This document shows, one piece after another, positions 18,804 to 27,457 of a DNA stretch of 64,000 bases. The position numbers and the translations under genes were made by a program. Every line of letters starts with the position of its first letter. The stretch's first letter is position 1. This DNA comes from a virus: positions 58,286 to 122,285 of the IMG/VR virus record IMGVR_UViG_3300032053_000013. One strand, given 5' to 3'. A model generated the notes under the pieces. It saw only the letters and a program-made list of their open reading frames with translations, ran no database searches and was not told the origin of the DNA.

Positions 18804-20315
18804 ATGAGAAGGCAGACTTATTACACCCCAGGGGATAAATCTATATATGGGAACATCATTGACGAACTGGAAAGTGAGCGCGGCAGACTTGAGGCCGGAT
18901 TTCAGACTGTCTTCTCCTCCGTAGAGCAGCTGATTCCTTCAGAGAACCTGAATTTTTACATCGACCCAACCAACGGGAATGACGCAACCGCCGATGGAGC
19001 GATAATCACCCCGTTTAAGACCTGGAAGGCTTTTTGGGAATCGAACGTCCTCCCGAAGGCCACAAGGAAATCCATCAACGTCAAGATCTTTCCAGGTGTT
19101 CTCGACTGGGTGTACCTGTCGGGGATAAACGTCTACCAACCCGGATCCCTCAACATCTATGCGGACATGAAGCCTGCCGTCATCACGGGAATGAACCAAG
19201 GGACGGCTTCCGGTGGAACGACATACTCCCTCCAGAAAGCGGGAGCCGGGTGGGCACCAAACCAACTTGCCGGGAAGTCGTGGCGGATCACGGCTGGAAC
19301 TCACATGTGGTACAGCGGGAAGATCGTTACCAACACGGCAACGGAGTTCTTCATCGCCCCTTTGATGGGGACGCCTATCGACGCCACGGACGTGTTCATC
19401 ATCGAGGAATCAACGGTTCTGGTGAACCCCCCCCTGATGTATAACCATCCCAATCCCTTGACGGTGTACGATAGCAGAGGAAACATCAACATCCAAAACC
19501 TGGACTTCCAGGCCAACGAGCACCGCTACCAGTATTACGCGGGAAGAATAACCAGGAGTGGCGACGGAATCATCTTCTTTAACTGCATGTTCAGGGGATC
19601 GAGTCCGGCGTCTCTCGCAGCATTGAAAGATCCTCTGTGGACATCTCGGGCACACGACTCGACGTTTTTTCTTTGCTCGTTCATCTCTCAGGAAGGAGTT
19701 ACGACGGAGTCCATCATTCAACACGACGGACCCACCAGTAAGATGGATTACTACGGATGCGCCTTTAACGATTGCATCCATGTCTACTACGGCATGGACC
19801 ACCTCTCCATACAGAACTGCCACCGCATACAGCGGGCAGGGAGCACAGGGAGCGACGTCCTCCGGACGGTCAACTACTTCCAGCCCATCAACAGTAGGAT
19901 CGACTTCAATCTAACCGGGGCGGGCATACGATTCGATGGCCCGTCCTGCATGGACGCCCGCTACACGCAATTCCTTCGGTCCAGCGGAAAGGGTCTGTGG
20001 ACATACGGCTACTACGGCGATGGTGTCCGCCTGTCTTTCATTGGGGGAGAAGTAGGGGGTTGCGTCGGGGATGGGATTGATGTGGGACCATGCTCTTCCG
20101 TGGCCATGGTTTCTCTTCTCACGAACCCAGCCGCCATCAACGGCGGGTGGGGGCTCAAACTCCGAAATGGAGCGAAGGCCGCATACGCCGGAGTCAGCTC
20201 TCTCAAGGGGGCATTGGGGGATGTGAACCTTGGAGACGGGGTAACCAATGTCCCGATAAATACGACAGCGACCGACACGACGCACCTAACTCGGATAGCG
20301 CCTTTCGGAGGGTAG
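18804..20315 (+). CDS. Beta-helix tail spike with shared anchor (member 3), AT-richer
   Basis: 503 residues. The N-terminus YYTPGDKSIYGNIIDEL closely matches member 1. It is followed by YIDPTNGNDATADG (about 51-64), a phrase typical of the entry to pectate-lyase-type beta-helix spikes, and then about 400 residues of short strands. Codon choice (AAA, ATA, TAT, GAA) is clearly different from neighbouring genes. I infer a receptor-binding spike or depolymerase acquired recently and attached through the common anchor. Catalytic residues cannot be placed by eye. Confidence 0.7.
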   Translation: MRRQTYYTPGDKSIYGNIIDELESERGRLEAGFQTVFSSVEQLIPSENLNFYIDPTNGNDATADGAIITPFKTWKAFWESNVLPKATRKSINVKIFPGVLDWVYLSGINVYQPGSLNIYADMKPAVITGMNQGTASGGTTYSLQKAGAGWAPNQLAGKSWRITAGTHMWYSGKIVTNTATEFFIAPLMGTPIDATDVFIIEESTVLVNPPLMYNHPNPLTVYDSRGNINIQNLDFQANEHRYQYYAGRITRSGDGIIFFNCMFRGSSPASLAALKDPLWTSRAHDSTFFLCSFISQEGVTTESIIQHDGPTSKMDYYGCAFNDCIHVYYGMDHLSIQNCHRIQRAGSTGSDVLRTVNYFQPINSRIDFNLTGAGIRFDGPSCMDARYTQFLRSSGKGLWTYGYYGDGVRLSFIGGEVGGCVGDGIDVGPCSSVAMVSLLTNPAAINGGWGLKLRNGAKAAYAGVSSLKGALGDVNLGDGVTNVPINTTATDTTHLTRIAPFGG

Positions 20316-20319
20316 GACT

Positions 20320-20547
20320 GTGATCATTGAAGATCAAGTGAAGACGTTGCTGCTGGCGGCGGAGAAAGCCGATCTGGCGGACAGGGATTCCTTGCTTTTT
20401 GGGGGTTTCTACCGGGAGCCGAATTCTTTCATGGAACGTCAAGTTAGAGTAAGGCTCTACGGAATTATCAGGGAGAACCATCTCGCGGAGGATGCACTTG
20501 ATTCTTTGTGGGATCTACTCGGGCTGGAAAGACATCCTCCTGAATAA
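20320..20547 (+). CDS. Small helical hypothetical protein
   Basis: 75 residues, GTG start four bases after the spike stop with GGAGGG upstream. It is predicted mostly helical and acidic. It shares the AT-richer composition of the spike, so it probably travels with it, perhaps as its chaperone. Confidence 0.55.
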   Translation: MIIEDQVKTLLLAAEKADLADRDSLLFGGFYREPNSFMERQVRVRLYGIIRENHLAEDALDSLWDLLGLERHPPE

Positions 20548-20589
20548 GGGGATTTCAATAGGAACCTCGGTCCCTCTTTCTTTCCTGAT

Positions 20590-20623
20590 CCGCCGGGGGT
20601 TCGCGCCTCCGGCGGGTTTTTTT
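20590..20623 (+). terminator. Intrinsic terminator at the end of the virion region
   Basis: CCGCCGG (20590-20596) pairs with CCGGCGG (20609-20615) and is followed by G and seven T. It closes the virion block immediately before the first consensus promoter. Confidence 0.9.
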
Positions 20624-20634
20624 CGCCCAGGCTG

Positions 20635-20662
20635 TTGACGACTTGGGGAAAAGGGGTATAAT
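20635..20662 (+). promoter_or_regulatory. Sigma-70-like promoter P1
   Basis: TTGACG (20635-20640), 16-base spacer, TATAAT (20657-20662). The spacer contains GGGGAAAA. It drives the SWIM-protein gene. Confidence 0.85.
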
Positions 20663-20690
20663 AAAGGAGTCAAGTGCAGGAGGGGACGAG

Positions 20691-21041
20691 ATGATGGCGA
20701 CGGCGAGCAGGTCGGAGAGGGACGCCAGGCGGGCGAAGGTCCGCGAGGCCCTCAAGGCCATGATGGTGTTCTCGGACGACGACCCCGAGGTCGCGAAGTT
20801 CTCCGAGAAGGTCGCGGAGCTCCGGCACGAGTACCGGGAGGGGAGGCTCTTCGTGGGGAAGGACAGCCCCCCGAAGCACGAGATCCGCCGGTCGAAGACG
20901 GGCAACGTCTACTGCCGGTGCCCCGACTTCGCCTTCCGCCAGCGGGAGGGCCGGGCCGGGGGGACGGGGGTCTGCAAGCACGTAGCTTTTGCCTTGTGCA
21001 TGGACCTGGAGATCCCGGCGACGGGGGAGGGCGGGCTGTAG
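20691..21041 (+). CDS. SWIM-type zinc-finger protein
   Basis: 116 residues from an ATG preceded by AGGAGGGG; longer in-frame starts would fall inside the promoter. The C-terminal half holds CRC at about residues 76-78 and CKH at about 98-100. This is the CxC...CxH ligand set of a SWIM domain, found in DNA-, RNA- or protein-binding factors. The N-terminus is a basic helix. It is first in its transcription unit. A second SWIM-type protein is encoded at 56214-56696. Confidence 0.7.
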   Translation: MMATASRSERDARRAKVREALKAMMVFSDDDPEVAKFSEKVAELRHEYREGRLFVGKDSPPKHEIRRSKTGNVYCRCPDFAFRQREGRAGGTGVCKHVAFALCMDLEIPATGEGGL

Positions 21042-21055
21042 GAGCCCCTTTTTTT
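21033..21055 (+). terminator. Weak intrinsic terminator overlapping a stop codon
   Basis: GGGCT (21033-21037) pairs with AGCCC (21043-21047), with seven T at 21049-21055. The TAG stop lies in and beside the loop. Confidence 0.6.
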
Positions 21056-21067
21056 CGCGGAATCTTG

Positions 21068-21095
21068 TTGACGAAAGCAGGAAAGCCCGTATAAT
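21068..21095 (+). promoter_or_regulatory. Sigma-70-like promoter P2
   Basis: TTGACG (21068-21073), 16-base spacer, TATAAT (21090-21095). The spacer is nearly the same as in P3 and P4, with GGAAA in the middle. It serves the MoxR-type ATPase gene. Confidence 0.9.
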
Positions 21096-21138
21096 AGAGG
21101 CGTGAGGTAGAGGTAGTCGAGAAGGAAGGAGACGGGCC

Positions 21139-22230
21139 ATGCGGATCGGAGAGGTCGCGAACGTGATACGGGCTCACGAGGCCGCGGGGAACGCGGTCAT
21201 GCTGTGGGCCCCCCCGGGCGTGGGGAAGTCGGCCCTGGTCCGACAGATGTGCGAGGAGGACGGGATCGAGTGCATCGACATCCGCCTCTCCCTCCTGAAC
21301 CCGGTCGACCTCCGCGGGATCCCGGTGGTGCGCGGGGACAAGGTCGAGTGGGTGCCCCCCGTGTTCCTGGTCAAGCGCGGCCCCTGCCGGTTCTTCCTCG
21401 ACGAGATCAACTGCGCGCCCCCGGCCACCCAGGCGGCGGCGTATCAGTGGATCCTCGACGGGCGGATCGGCGAGTGGTCCATGGACAAGACGGTCGAGAA
21501 CGGCCGCCCCCGGCAGACGATCATCGCGGCCGGGAACAGGGCCTCGGACCAGGCGGTCGTCCACCAGATGCCCGCCCCCCTGCGCAACCGCATGGCCCAC
21601 GTGGAGGTGGAGCCCCACCTCGACGACTGGCGCGAGTGGGCGTGGGCGCACGGGGTCGACTCCGGCGTCATCAACTTCCTCGCCTTCACCTCGCGGATCG
21701 GGGTGGGGATCAACGAGAAGTCGGCCTGGGGCCTGCTCTTCTTCTTCGACCCGAAGGTCCATGCCTCCGGGTCCTTCCCGACCCCCCGGTCGTGGGAGCA
21801 GGTGAGCAGGTTCATCACGGCGAACCCGAAGCTCCGGACGAACACCGAGGCGGTCGCCGGGATGGTCGGGGCGGCGGTGGCGCAGAAGTTCACGGCCTTC
21901 ATGAAGGTGGCGGACAAGCTCCCGAGCGCGGACCGGGTCCTCGACGGGGACATGGGGCTGGCGCCCCCGGCCGAGCCCTCCGCCCTGTACGCCTTCTGCG
22001 GCGCCCTGTCGGCGGCCCTGATCCGCCGGGACAAGGCGACGCGGGGGAAGGCCATGGAGAACGTCGCCTCCTACTGCGCGAAGCACTGGTCGGGCGACGC
22101 TGAGTTCGCGATCCTCACGATGCGCGACTTCGGGCGGACGGCGGAGTTCCGGGAGGTCTACCGCGGCGTCCTGACCTCGAAGGGCTGGAAGGACTTCTCG
22201 AAGGTCTTCGGGAACCTGCTCCAGGAGTGA
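21139..22230 (+). CDS. MoxR-type AAA+ ATPase
   Basis: 363 residues. Walker A is PPGVGKS (about 25-31) and Walker B is FFLDEIN (about 85-91). The sensor-like IIAAGNRASD and the domain order fit the MoxR/RavA group. These ATPases act as remodelling chaperones, usually with a VWA-domain partner, and such a partner is encoded two genes downstream. The C-terminal 60 residues (HWSGDAEF...FGRTAEFREVY) recur in the next gene. Its target in this phage is unknown. Confidence 0.8.
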   Translation: MRIGEVANVIRAHEAAGNAVMLWAPPGVGKSALVRQMCEEDGIECIDIRLSLLNPVDLRGIPVVRGDKVEWVPPVFLVKRGPCRFFLDEINCAPPATQAAAYQWILDGRIGEWSMDKTVENGRPRQTIIAAGNRASDQAVVHQMPAPLRNRMAHVEVEPHLDDWREWAWAHGVDSGVINFLAFTSRIGVGINEKSAWGLLFFFDPKVHASGSFPTPRSWEQVSRFITANPKLRTNTEAVAGMVGAAVAQKFTAFMKVADKLPSADRVLDGDMGLAPPAEPSALYAFCGALSAALIRRDKATRGKAMENVASYCAKHWSGDAEFAILTMRDFGRTAEFREVYRGVLTSKGWKDFSKVFGNLLQE

Positions 22231-22237
22231 GCGGGAG

Positions 22238-22585
22238 ATGGGGGGGAAGATGGACGCGGCGAAGGAAGCAAAGGGGATCCTCGGCGGGACGTCGAAGAGC
22301 GGGGCCCCGAAGGGGAGGGCCGAGGCGGAGGCGCTCCGGTGCTCCCTGGTGGCGGCCCTGGTGGGGATGCCGAAGGCGGAGCGGGCCGAGGCCACGAAGG
22401 CCCTCGCCCTCCACCTCGCCCGGCACTGGTCGGGGAAGGGCGACCGGAGGGCGGCTCTCGAGGTCGTGGCGGCCTTCGGCAGGACCCCGGAGTACCGGGA
22501 GGTCTACAAGAGCCTCCTCACCTCCGTGGCCTGGGTGGAGTTCTCCAGGCAGTTCTCGGGGGACATCGCCGAGATCCTCGCTTGA
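22238..22585 (+). CDS. Stand-alone paralogue of the ATPase C-terminal domain
   Basis: 115 residues. HWSGKGD and AFGRTPEYREVYKSLLTS closely match the last 60 residues of the upstream ATPase. There is no Walker motif, so this is a free copy of the accessory domain. The start is 22238 or 22250, each behind a purine-rich site. Its stop codon lies within the -35 box of the next promoter. I infer an adaptor or regulator of the ATPase-VWA pair, created by partial duplication. Confidence 0.65.
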   Translation: MGGKMDAAKEAKGILGGTSKSGAPKGRAEAEALRCSLVAALVGMPKAERAEATKALALHLARHWSGKGDRRAALEVVAAFGRTPEYREVYKSLLTSVAWVEFSRQFSGDIAEILA

Positions 22586-22609
22586 CGAAAGCAGGAAAGC
22601 CTGTATAAT
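22582..22609 (+). promoter_or_regulatory. Sigma-70-like promoter P3
   Basis: TTGACG (22582-22587), 16-base spacer, TATAAT (22604-22609). The -35 box overlaps the preceding stop codon. It serves the DUF2201 gene. Confidence 0.9.
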
Positions 22610-22636
22610 AGTGGTGTCTTGTGAGGAGGCAGGGAC

Positions 22637-24226
22637 ATGGCAGAGGAGAGAGGTCCGCTGGTCAAGGCGGGGGTCCAGCTCGTCCTGAACCACCCCTTCT
22701 TCGGGGTGCTCTTCTGCCACCTGCGGAAGGTGCCGCTGTCCGCCAGCCGCATGGTCGCCATCTGCGGGATGCCGACGGCGGCGGTCGACGGCAAGACGAT
22801 CTTCTACAACGAGGAGTGGGTCGGGAAGCTGCCGGAGAAGGCCCGCATGGGCCTCCTGGCGCACGAGGTCCTCCACCCCGCCCTCGGCCACCTCTGGCGC
22901 CGGGGCAACAGGCACCTCGAGCTGTGGAACTGCGCGGTGGACTTCGCGGCGAACGACATCATCAAGCGCATGATCCCGAACGTGGAGCTGCCGGACGGCG
23001 GGCTCTACGACTCCCGCTTCCAGGGGATGGCGGCCGAGCAGATCTACTCGATCCTGGAGAAGGAGGCGAGGAAGATCACGCGGCCCGGAGGGGGCGACGG
23101 CCACCTGGAGAAGACCGTGCGGGACGGGCAGGACCCGAAGGGCGGGAAGGGGAGGCAGAAGGCCGGCGGCAAGCCGGAGGAGAAGAAGGGGAAGGGCGCG
23201 GGGAAGGGGGAGGAGAAGGGGAAGAAGGGGAAGGGCGCCGGGGGGAAGAAGGCGAAGGAGGAGAAGGGGGACGAGGATGGCGAGGGGGACGCCGACCCCG
23301 AGGACGGGAAGTCCGACAGCCTAACGGAGGCGGAGAGCAAGGCCGAGGGGCAGAAGGGCAAGGGGAAGGACGGGCAGGAGGGGGAAGACGGGGAGGGGTC
23401 GGAGGAGGACGGGGAGGGGGAGGGCAAGGGCGGGAAGGGCAAGGGCGAGGGCAAGGGCGAGGGCGAGGGCCAGGCACCGGCCGAGCAGCAGGAGGGGGAG
23501 GGCGGGGGCGAGGAGAGCGACACGGGGGAGATGGAGGACGGGCCCGAGGAGAGCATGGAGCAGCACTGGAGGGACGTGCTGGTCCAGGCCGCGATGGTCG
23601 CGAAGCAGAAGGGCAACCTCCCGGCCCAGCTCGCCCGCCTGGTCGAGGACGTCACGGCCCCGAAGGTCCCGTGGCAGGCGATCATCGAGCAGTTCCTCAC
23701 GGAGGTCCTGCGCGACGACTACGACATGATGAAGCAGGACCGCCGGTTCATCGAGCAGGGGATCTACTTCCCCGACCTCCAGTCGAACGCGACGAGCGTG
23801 GCGGTGGCGGTGGACACGAGCGGCTCGATCGGCAAGAGGGAGCTGGTCGCCTTCGTGAGCGAGATGACGGGCCTCCTCCGGTGCAGGGGGATCGCGAGCA
23901 TGAGGGTCATGGCGTGCGACGCGGAGGTCACCCTGGACGAGACGCTCGGCCCGACGGACCCCCTGCCGGAGAACTACCCCGGAGGCGGCGGGACCGACTT
24001 CCGCCCGGTCTTCAAGCGGCTGCGGGACGGGATGCAGTCGGGGGAGCGCCCCGCCCTCCTGGTCTACCTCACGGACGGGTGCGGGACCTACCCGGAGAGG
24101 GACGAGCTGGGGATCCCGGTCATCTGGATGATGACGACCGACGCCTACCGCAAGGAGGAGAGCCTTCCGGAGCCGCCGTTCGGGGTGCGGATCCCCTACG
24201 AGATCGGGGGGAGGGACGACGAGTGA
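22637..24226 (+). CDS. DUF2201-type metallopeptidase/VWA-like protein
   Basis: 529 residues in three parts. The N-terminal domain has HEVLH at about residue 76, a zinc-metallopeptidase HExxH motif. A Lys/Glu/Gly low-complexity linker spans about 155-308. The C-terminal VWA-like domain has DTSGS (about 393-397) and a later TDG, matching metal-ion-dependent adhesion sites. Family knowledge: DUF2201 proteins pair genetically with MoxR-type ATPases, as here. The linker is unusually long. The substrate is unknown. Confidence 0.8.
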   Translation: MAEERGPLVKAGVQLVLNHPFFGVLFCHLRKVPLSASRMVAICGMPTAAVDGKTIFYNEEWVGKLPEKARMGLLAHEVLHPALGHLWRRGNRHLELWNCAVDFAANDIIKRMIPNVELPDGGLYDSRFQGMAAEQIYSILEKEARKITRPGGGDGHLEKTVRDGQDPKGGKGRQKAGGKPEEKKGKGAGKGEEKGKKGKGAGGKKAKEEKGDEDGEGDADPEDGKSDSLTEAESKAEGQKGKGKDGQEGEDGEGSEEDGEGEGKGGKGKGEGKGEGEGQAPAEQQEGEGGGEESDTGEMEDGPEESMEQHWRDVLVQAAMVAKQKGNLPAQLARLVEDVTAPKVPWQAIIEQFLTEVLRDDYDMMKQDRRFIEQGIYFPDLQSNATSVAVAVDTSGSIGKRELVAFVSEMTGLLRCRGIASMRVMACDAEVTLDETLGPTDPLPENYPGGGGTDFRPVFKRLRDGMQSGERPALLVYLTDGCGTYPERDELGIPVIWMMTTDAYRKEESLPEPPFGVRIPYEIGGRDDE

Positions 24227-24960
24227 GTGGCGAGGAGGAGGCGGTCGGCGAGGGCGGGGACGAGGGCGTCTTCGTCCCGTACACGGAGGTGAGGAGGGAG
24301 GCCCTCGGCTTCCTGGCCTCGTCCGGGTACCGGCTGGAGGCCGACGCGATGGACGCGTCGTGGGGGAGCACGGCGGACGGGAACTGGGAGAGGAAGGTAG
24401 CCGAGCGGGACGTCGAGCCGGGCGTCCTGATCCACGTGACGGAGAGGCCGCCGAACCCGGAGATCCGGGTCTACCTGGTCCGGGTGCTCGGGGGGATTTC
24501 CAAGCCCATCAGCAGGCCCAGGAAGATGTCGTACCGGAACCCCGAGCGGGTGCGGGCGTACCTGCCGAGGGTGGAGGCGGATCTGCTGGAGGGGCTGCGG
24601 ACGCGGTGCCCCCACTGCGGGGGCCCGATGGCGGAGAGGAAGGTCAAGAACCCGGAGTCGAAGAACGCGGGGAAGACCTTCCTGGGGTGCCTCCGGTACC
24701 CCGAGTGCCGGGGCGCGGTCGCGGAGTGGATCCCGAGGGCGGCCTCCGACGACGGGAAGATGGTCGGGGCGGCCTGCCCGGACTGCGGGTCCCCCCTGGT
24801 CGTCCGGTACGTGAAGAGGGAGGACCTGCCGCACCGGGGCCAGTCGTTCATCGGGTGCTCCGGCTACCCCAAGTGCAGGAGGATCGTCACGCGGGAGGAG
24901 CTCATGGCGCTGAGGTTCATGGCGCCGAGGGAGGAGGGGGAGGGCGAGCCGGCCTTTTGA
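24223..24960 (+). CDS. Protein with two topoisomerase-type C4 zinc fingers
   Basis: 245 residues from a GTG overlapping the previous stop. The C-terminal half contains two fingers, from CPHC (about 129) and from CPDC (about 186). Each has a second pair in a GC..YP.C pattern, the form found at the C-terminus of bacterial topoisomerase I. No topoisomerase catalytic domain is present. The N-terminal 120 residues are unrecognised. A nucleic-acid-binding role is likely. Translational coupling to the DUF2201 gene suggests joint function. Confidence 0.7.
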   Translation: MSGEEEAVGEGGDEGVFVPYTEVRREALGFLASSGYRLEADAMDASWGSTADGNWERKVAERDVEPGVLIHVTERPPNPEIRVYLVRVLGGISKPISRPRKMSYRNPERVRAYLPRVEADLLEGLRTRCPHCGGPMAERKVKNPESKNAGKTFLGCLRYPECRGAVAEWIPRAASDDGKMVGAACPDCGSPLVVRYVKREDLPHRGQSFIGCSGYPKCRRIVTREELMALRFMAPREEGEGEPAF

Positions 24961-24984
24961 CGAAACGAGGAAAGCCCGTATAAT
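24957..24984 (+). promoter_or_regulatory. Sigma-70-like promoter P4
   Basis: TTGACG (24957-24962), 16-base spacer with GGAAA, TATAAT (24979-24984). The -35 box overlaps the preceding stop codon. Confidence 0.9.
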
Positions 24985-25035
24985 AAAGGTGCGAGCGGGT
25001 TGCGGAGGACGTGGGGCCAAGAGAAGGAGGGGACC

Positions 25036-25629
25036 ATGAGCGGGCTGAGCGAGATTGGGATCCTGCACTACGACATCCCCGGAGGGCTGAACTGCTTCTG
25101 GTACCGGCTCCAGCGCGTCCTGCGGTCGGGCCGGGCTCTCCAGGCGTCCAAGTCGGTGTACCTGGTCAACTGGGCGGACGTGCCGAAGGTCCAGGAGCTG
25201 ATCGACGGGGCCAAGAAGGCCTTCGCGGAGAAGTACCCCGAGCGCGTGGGCGGGCTCTGGGGCCTCAGGATGTCCTTCCTCAAGTTCGACGACGCGACTG
25301 CCGAGGAGGCGCGGGCGATGGCCGTGGACGGCCTGTCACGCCTCATCTCCGAGATCGGGGCCGCACTCAAGGCCCGGATCGAGAAGATGAGGGAGTACGG
25401 CGAGGAGGACCTGCCCCAGCGCGTGAAGCGGTCCTTCGCCCAGCGCGTCCAGGAGTGCGAGGGCCTGGCGGTCGCCTTCCGCCTCATGGAGGAGGTCGAG
25501 GTCGCCCTCGACGCGGTCAAGAAGGTCGTGGTCGCCGAGGTCGGCGCCGATGTCTACGCCACGGTGGCGGACGGGAAGCGGATGAAGCCCCGCCGGGCGA
25601 AGAAGGAGCCGTGCGGGTCGGCGGCGTGA
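25036..25629 (+). CDS. Hypothetical helical protein
   Basis: 197 residues from an ATG behind AAGGAGGGG. It begins with a short beta region (GILHYDIPGGLNCFWYRL), then long amphipathic helices (about 95-165), and ends basic. It is first in the P4 transcript. No domain is recognised. Confidence 0.6.
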   Translation: MSGLSEIGILHYDIPGGLNCFWYRLQRVLRSGRALQASKSVYLVNWADVPKVQELIDGAKKAFAEKYPERVGGLWGLRMSFLKFDDATAEEARAMAVDGLSRLISEIGAALKARIEKMREYGEEDLPQRVKRSFAQRVQECEGLAVAFRLMEEVEVALDAVKKVVVAEVGADVYATVADGKRMKPRRAKKEPCGSAA

Positions 25630-25681
25630 ACGAGGACGCGGCGGGAGCCGCGGGGCCCCGCCGCCGTTTCGGGTGAGGGAG

Positions 25682-26446
25682 ATGATCGACAGGAGCCTTC
25701 TCGGACGCGGGTGGAAGCCGTACAGGGGGTGCTGCCTGCTCGGCTTGATTGAGCCCCGCCTCGTCGACCGGGTCGGGTACGAGGTCGACTTCGAGGGGGC
25801 GTGCCGGATCGTGGCGAGGGAGGCCGTTTCTTCCCTTCCGGGGGAGGCATCGACCGACTGGGACGATGTACGGCAGGACAAGGAGTTTGACGCCAAGATC
25901 GTCTCGACTCACCCCAAGCTGTGGCGGTACTGGGACGACCGGGGAAACATCCGTAAGCACCTGGAGGACGTCCTGGGCGAGGCCCTCGGGGGCGGGGAGG
26001 TCGGGGGACTTCTCCGGCACGCCAACGTCTCCTCCATTCTGGAGGTGCTGGACCACGCCGTAGTGAGGACCATGGCCCTGGACCGCCTGCGGGCGAGGAT
26101 CCGCGACGGGGAGGAGCGCAAGATCTGGTTCACCAAGCCGCCGGAGACGATGATGCTTCCAGACGCCCATGAAATCTGGCGGGGGCCGTGGAAGGTCCTG
26201 GGCTGGAGGAGGGCGTACACGGGGGTCTACTACCCGTCATCGGGGGACGGGGAGGGCTTCGATCCCGCTGGTCTCGCCAGGACCAAGGCCCACACGATCC
26301 TGAAGATCACCTACGTCGGGGAATGGGCCGGGTGGGGCGAGCATGTCGCCCTGAAGGAGGACACCTACCCGTGGAACAGCGAGGAGGTGGCCATGCGTAT
26401 GATGGAGGAGCCCGCCGAGTCGGGCGCCGGGACGGATGGAAATTAG
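25682..26446 (+). CDS. Hypothetical protein
   Basis: 254 residues. The ATG at 25682 is preceded by GTGAGGGAG; a GTG at 25673 is possible. The protein is mixed alpha/beta with a Trp-rich C-terminal half (WRGPWKVLGWRR) and an acidic end. The 52 bases before it hold no clear regulatory signal. The function is unknown. Confidence 0.55.
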   Translation: MIDRSLLGRGWKPYRGCCLLGLIEPRLVDRVGYEVDFEGACRIVAREAVSSLPGEASTDWDDVRQDKEFDAKIVSTHPKLWRYWDDRGNIRKHLEDVLGEALGGGEVGGLLRHANVSSILEVLDHAVVRTMALDRLRARIRDGEERKIWFTKPPETMMLPDAHEIWRGPWKVLGWRRAYTGVYYPSSGDGEGFDPAGLARTKAHTILKITYVGEWAGWGEHVALKEDTYPWNSEEVAMRMMEEPAESGAGTDGN

Positions 26447-26461
26447 GTGGGGAGGTGCTGC

Positions 26462-26632
26462 ATGCCGGAGGTGAAGTGCCCCCGGTGCGGGGAGGAGATG
26501 AGGGACGGGAAGTGCCGGGCCTGCGGGGCCTGGATGGACTCCTACGGGATCGTCCACGCCGAGGGCTGCCAGGGCGGGTTCCACGAGGAGTGCCCGGGGG
26601 AGCCGAGGGGCAAGCCCAGGAAAAGGTCTTGA
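26462..26632 (+). CDS. Small zinc-ribbon protein
   Basis: 56 residues. CPRCG and CRACG at the N-terminus form a four-Cys ribbon; a further CQGG...HEEC set follows. The ATG follows GGGGAGGTG. It is probably a small nucleic-acid- or protein-binding zinc protein. P5 begins close to its stop. Confidence 0.6.
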   Translation: MPEVKCPRCGEEMRDGKCRACGAWMDSYGIVHAEGCQGGFHEECPGEPRGKPRKRS

Positions 26633-26656
26633 CGAAAGTCGGATCGGGGATATAAT
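26629..26656 (+). promoter_or_regulatory. Sigma-70-like promoter P5, possibly giving a leaderless mRNA
   Basis: TTGACG (26629-26634), 16-base spacer, TATAAT (26651-26656). The next ATG begins at 26663, seven bases after the -10 box, about where transcription should start. Confidence 0.85.
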
Positions 26657-26662
26657 AATCGC

Positions 26663-27457
26663 ATGGTGGACGGCGCTCATCTCGTGGACGTAAGCCTCTC
26701 CGCCCCCATGTTCGGGGCGACGAGGGCGGAGGACTTCGCCAGGATGAAGGTGGCGGGGTTCCTCCTGAGGGACTACCTGTACATCAAGATCCTCTTCAAG
26801 GAGCGGAAGGCCCCGTTCGTGCGGTACAGGTTGGAGAAGGGGATGGGGTGGGCCGAGTGCCGCGTGTCGATGCGGGTGGTCGGGTTCCCCCACGAGGACA
26901 AGTTCAACGTCAGGTCCGTGCAGGTGAGGGACCCGCTCGACCGGGCGCTTGTCGGGATGGACTGGTTCTACGAGACCGAGGCGGTGCGCTTCAGGGACGC
27001 GGAGGAGGAGGCGGTGTTCGGGTTCGCGGTGGGGGCCTTCGTGGTCCTAAGGAAGGCCGGGGCCATCCCAGGCAGGCTCACGAAGACGGGGTTCGCGAGG
27101 AAGGCGATCGAGTGGCTCGGCCAGTTCAGGGCGTGGAGGGACGCCGGGTTCCCCGAGGGGGCCGTGGCACCTGAGCCGAAGAAGGAGGGGCCGGATGCCG
27201 GAGATCACGGTGATCCTGGACGGGAAGGACTTCCGGAGGCTGGTGGCGGGGAGGGCGGTGGAGACGGAGGTCAGGGTCAGGGACGTACAGTGCTGGATCA
27301 GGATCGGGATGGGGGAGCTCGACTTCAAGGCGATGGTCGAGGCGATCAGGGACGCGATGGACGGGCTGGGACATGCACCTCCAGACGGCGAAAAACAGGA
27401 GCAAGAACCGCCTCAAGGAGCAGCTCCTCGAAGCGAGGAACCGCGTCGCGGAGATGA
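26663..27457 (+). CDS. Hypothetical protein with long out-of-frame 3' overlap
   Basis: 264 residues as the frame stands. Residues 1-175 look like a normal mixed alpha/beta protein. The last 85 or so are Gly/Arg/Asp-rich and look like run-through into the next gene's sequence. If 26663 is the start, the transcript from P5 has almost no leader. An internal ATG at about 26744, after GGAGG, is an alternative. Function unknown. Confidence 0.5.
   Translation: MVDGAHLVDVSLSAPMFGATRAEDFARMKVAGFLLRDYLYIKILFKERKAPFVRYRLEKGMGWAECRVSMRVVGFPHEDKFNVRSVQVRDPLDRALVGMDWFYETEAVRFRDAEEEAVFGFAVGAFVVLRKAGAIPGRLTKTGFARKAIEWLGQFRAWRDAGFPEGAVAPEPKKEGPDAGDHGDPGREGLPEAGGGEGGGDGGQGQGRTVLDQDRDGGARLQGDGRGDQGRDGRAGTCTSRRRKTGARTASRSSSSKRGTASRR

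Noticed and set aside
23100-23560. GGGAAGG-type repeats as a mobile or satellite repeat
   Set aside because: It is a Lys/Glu/Gly linker inside the DUF2201 protein, irregular and in frame.
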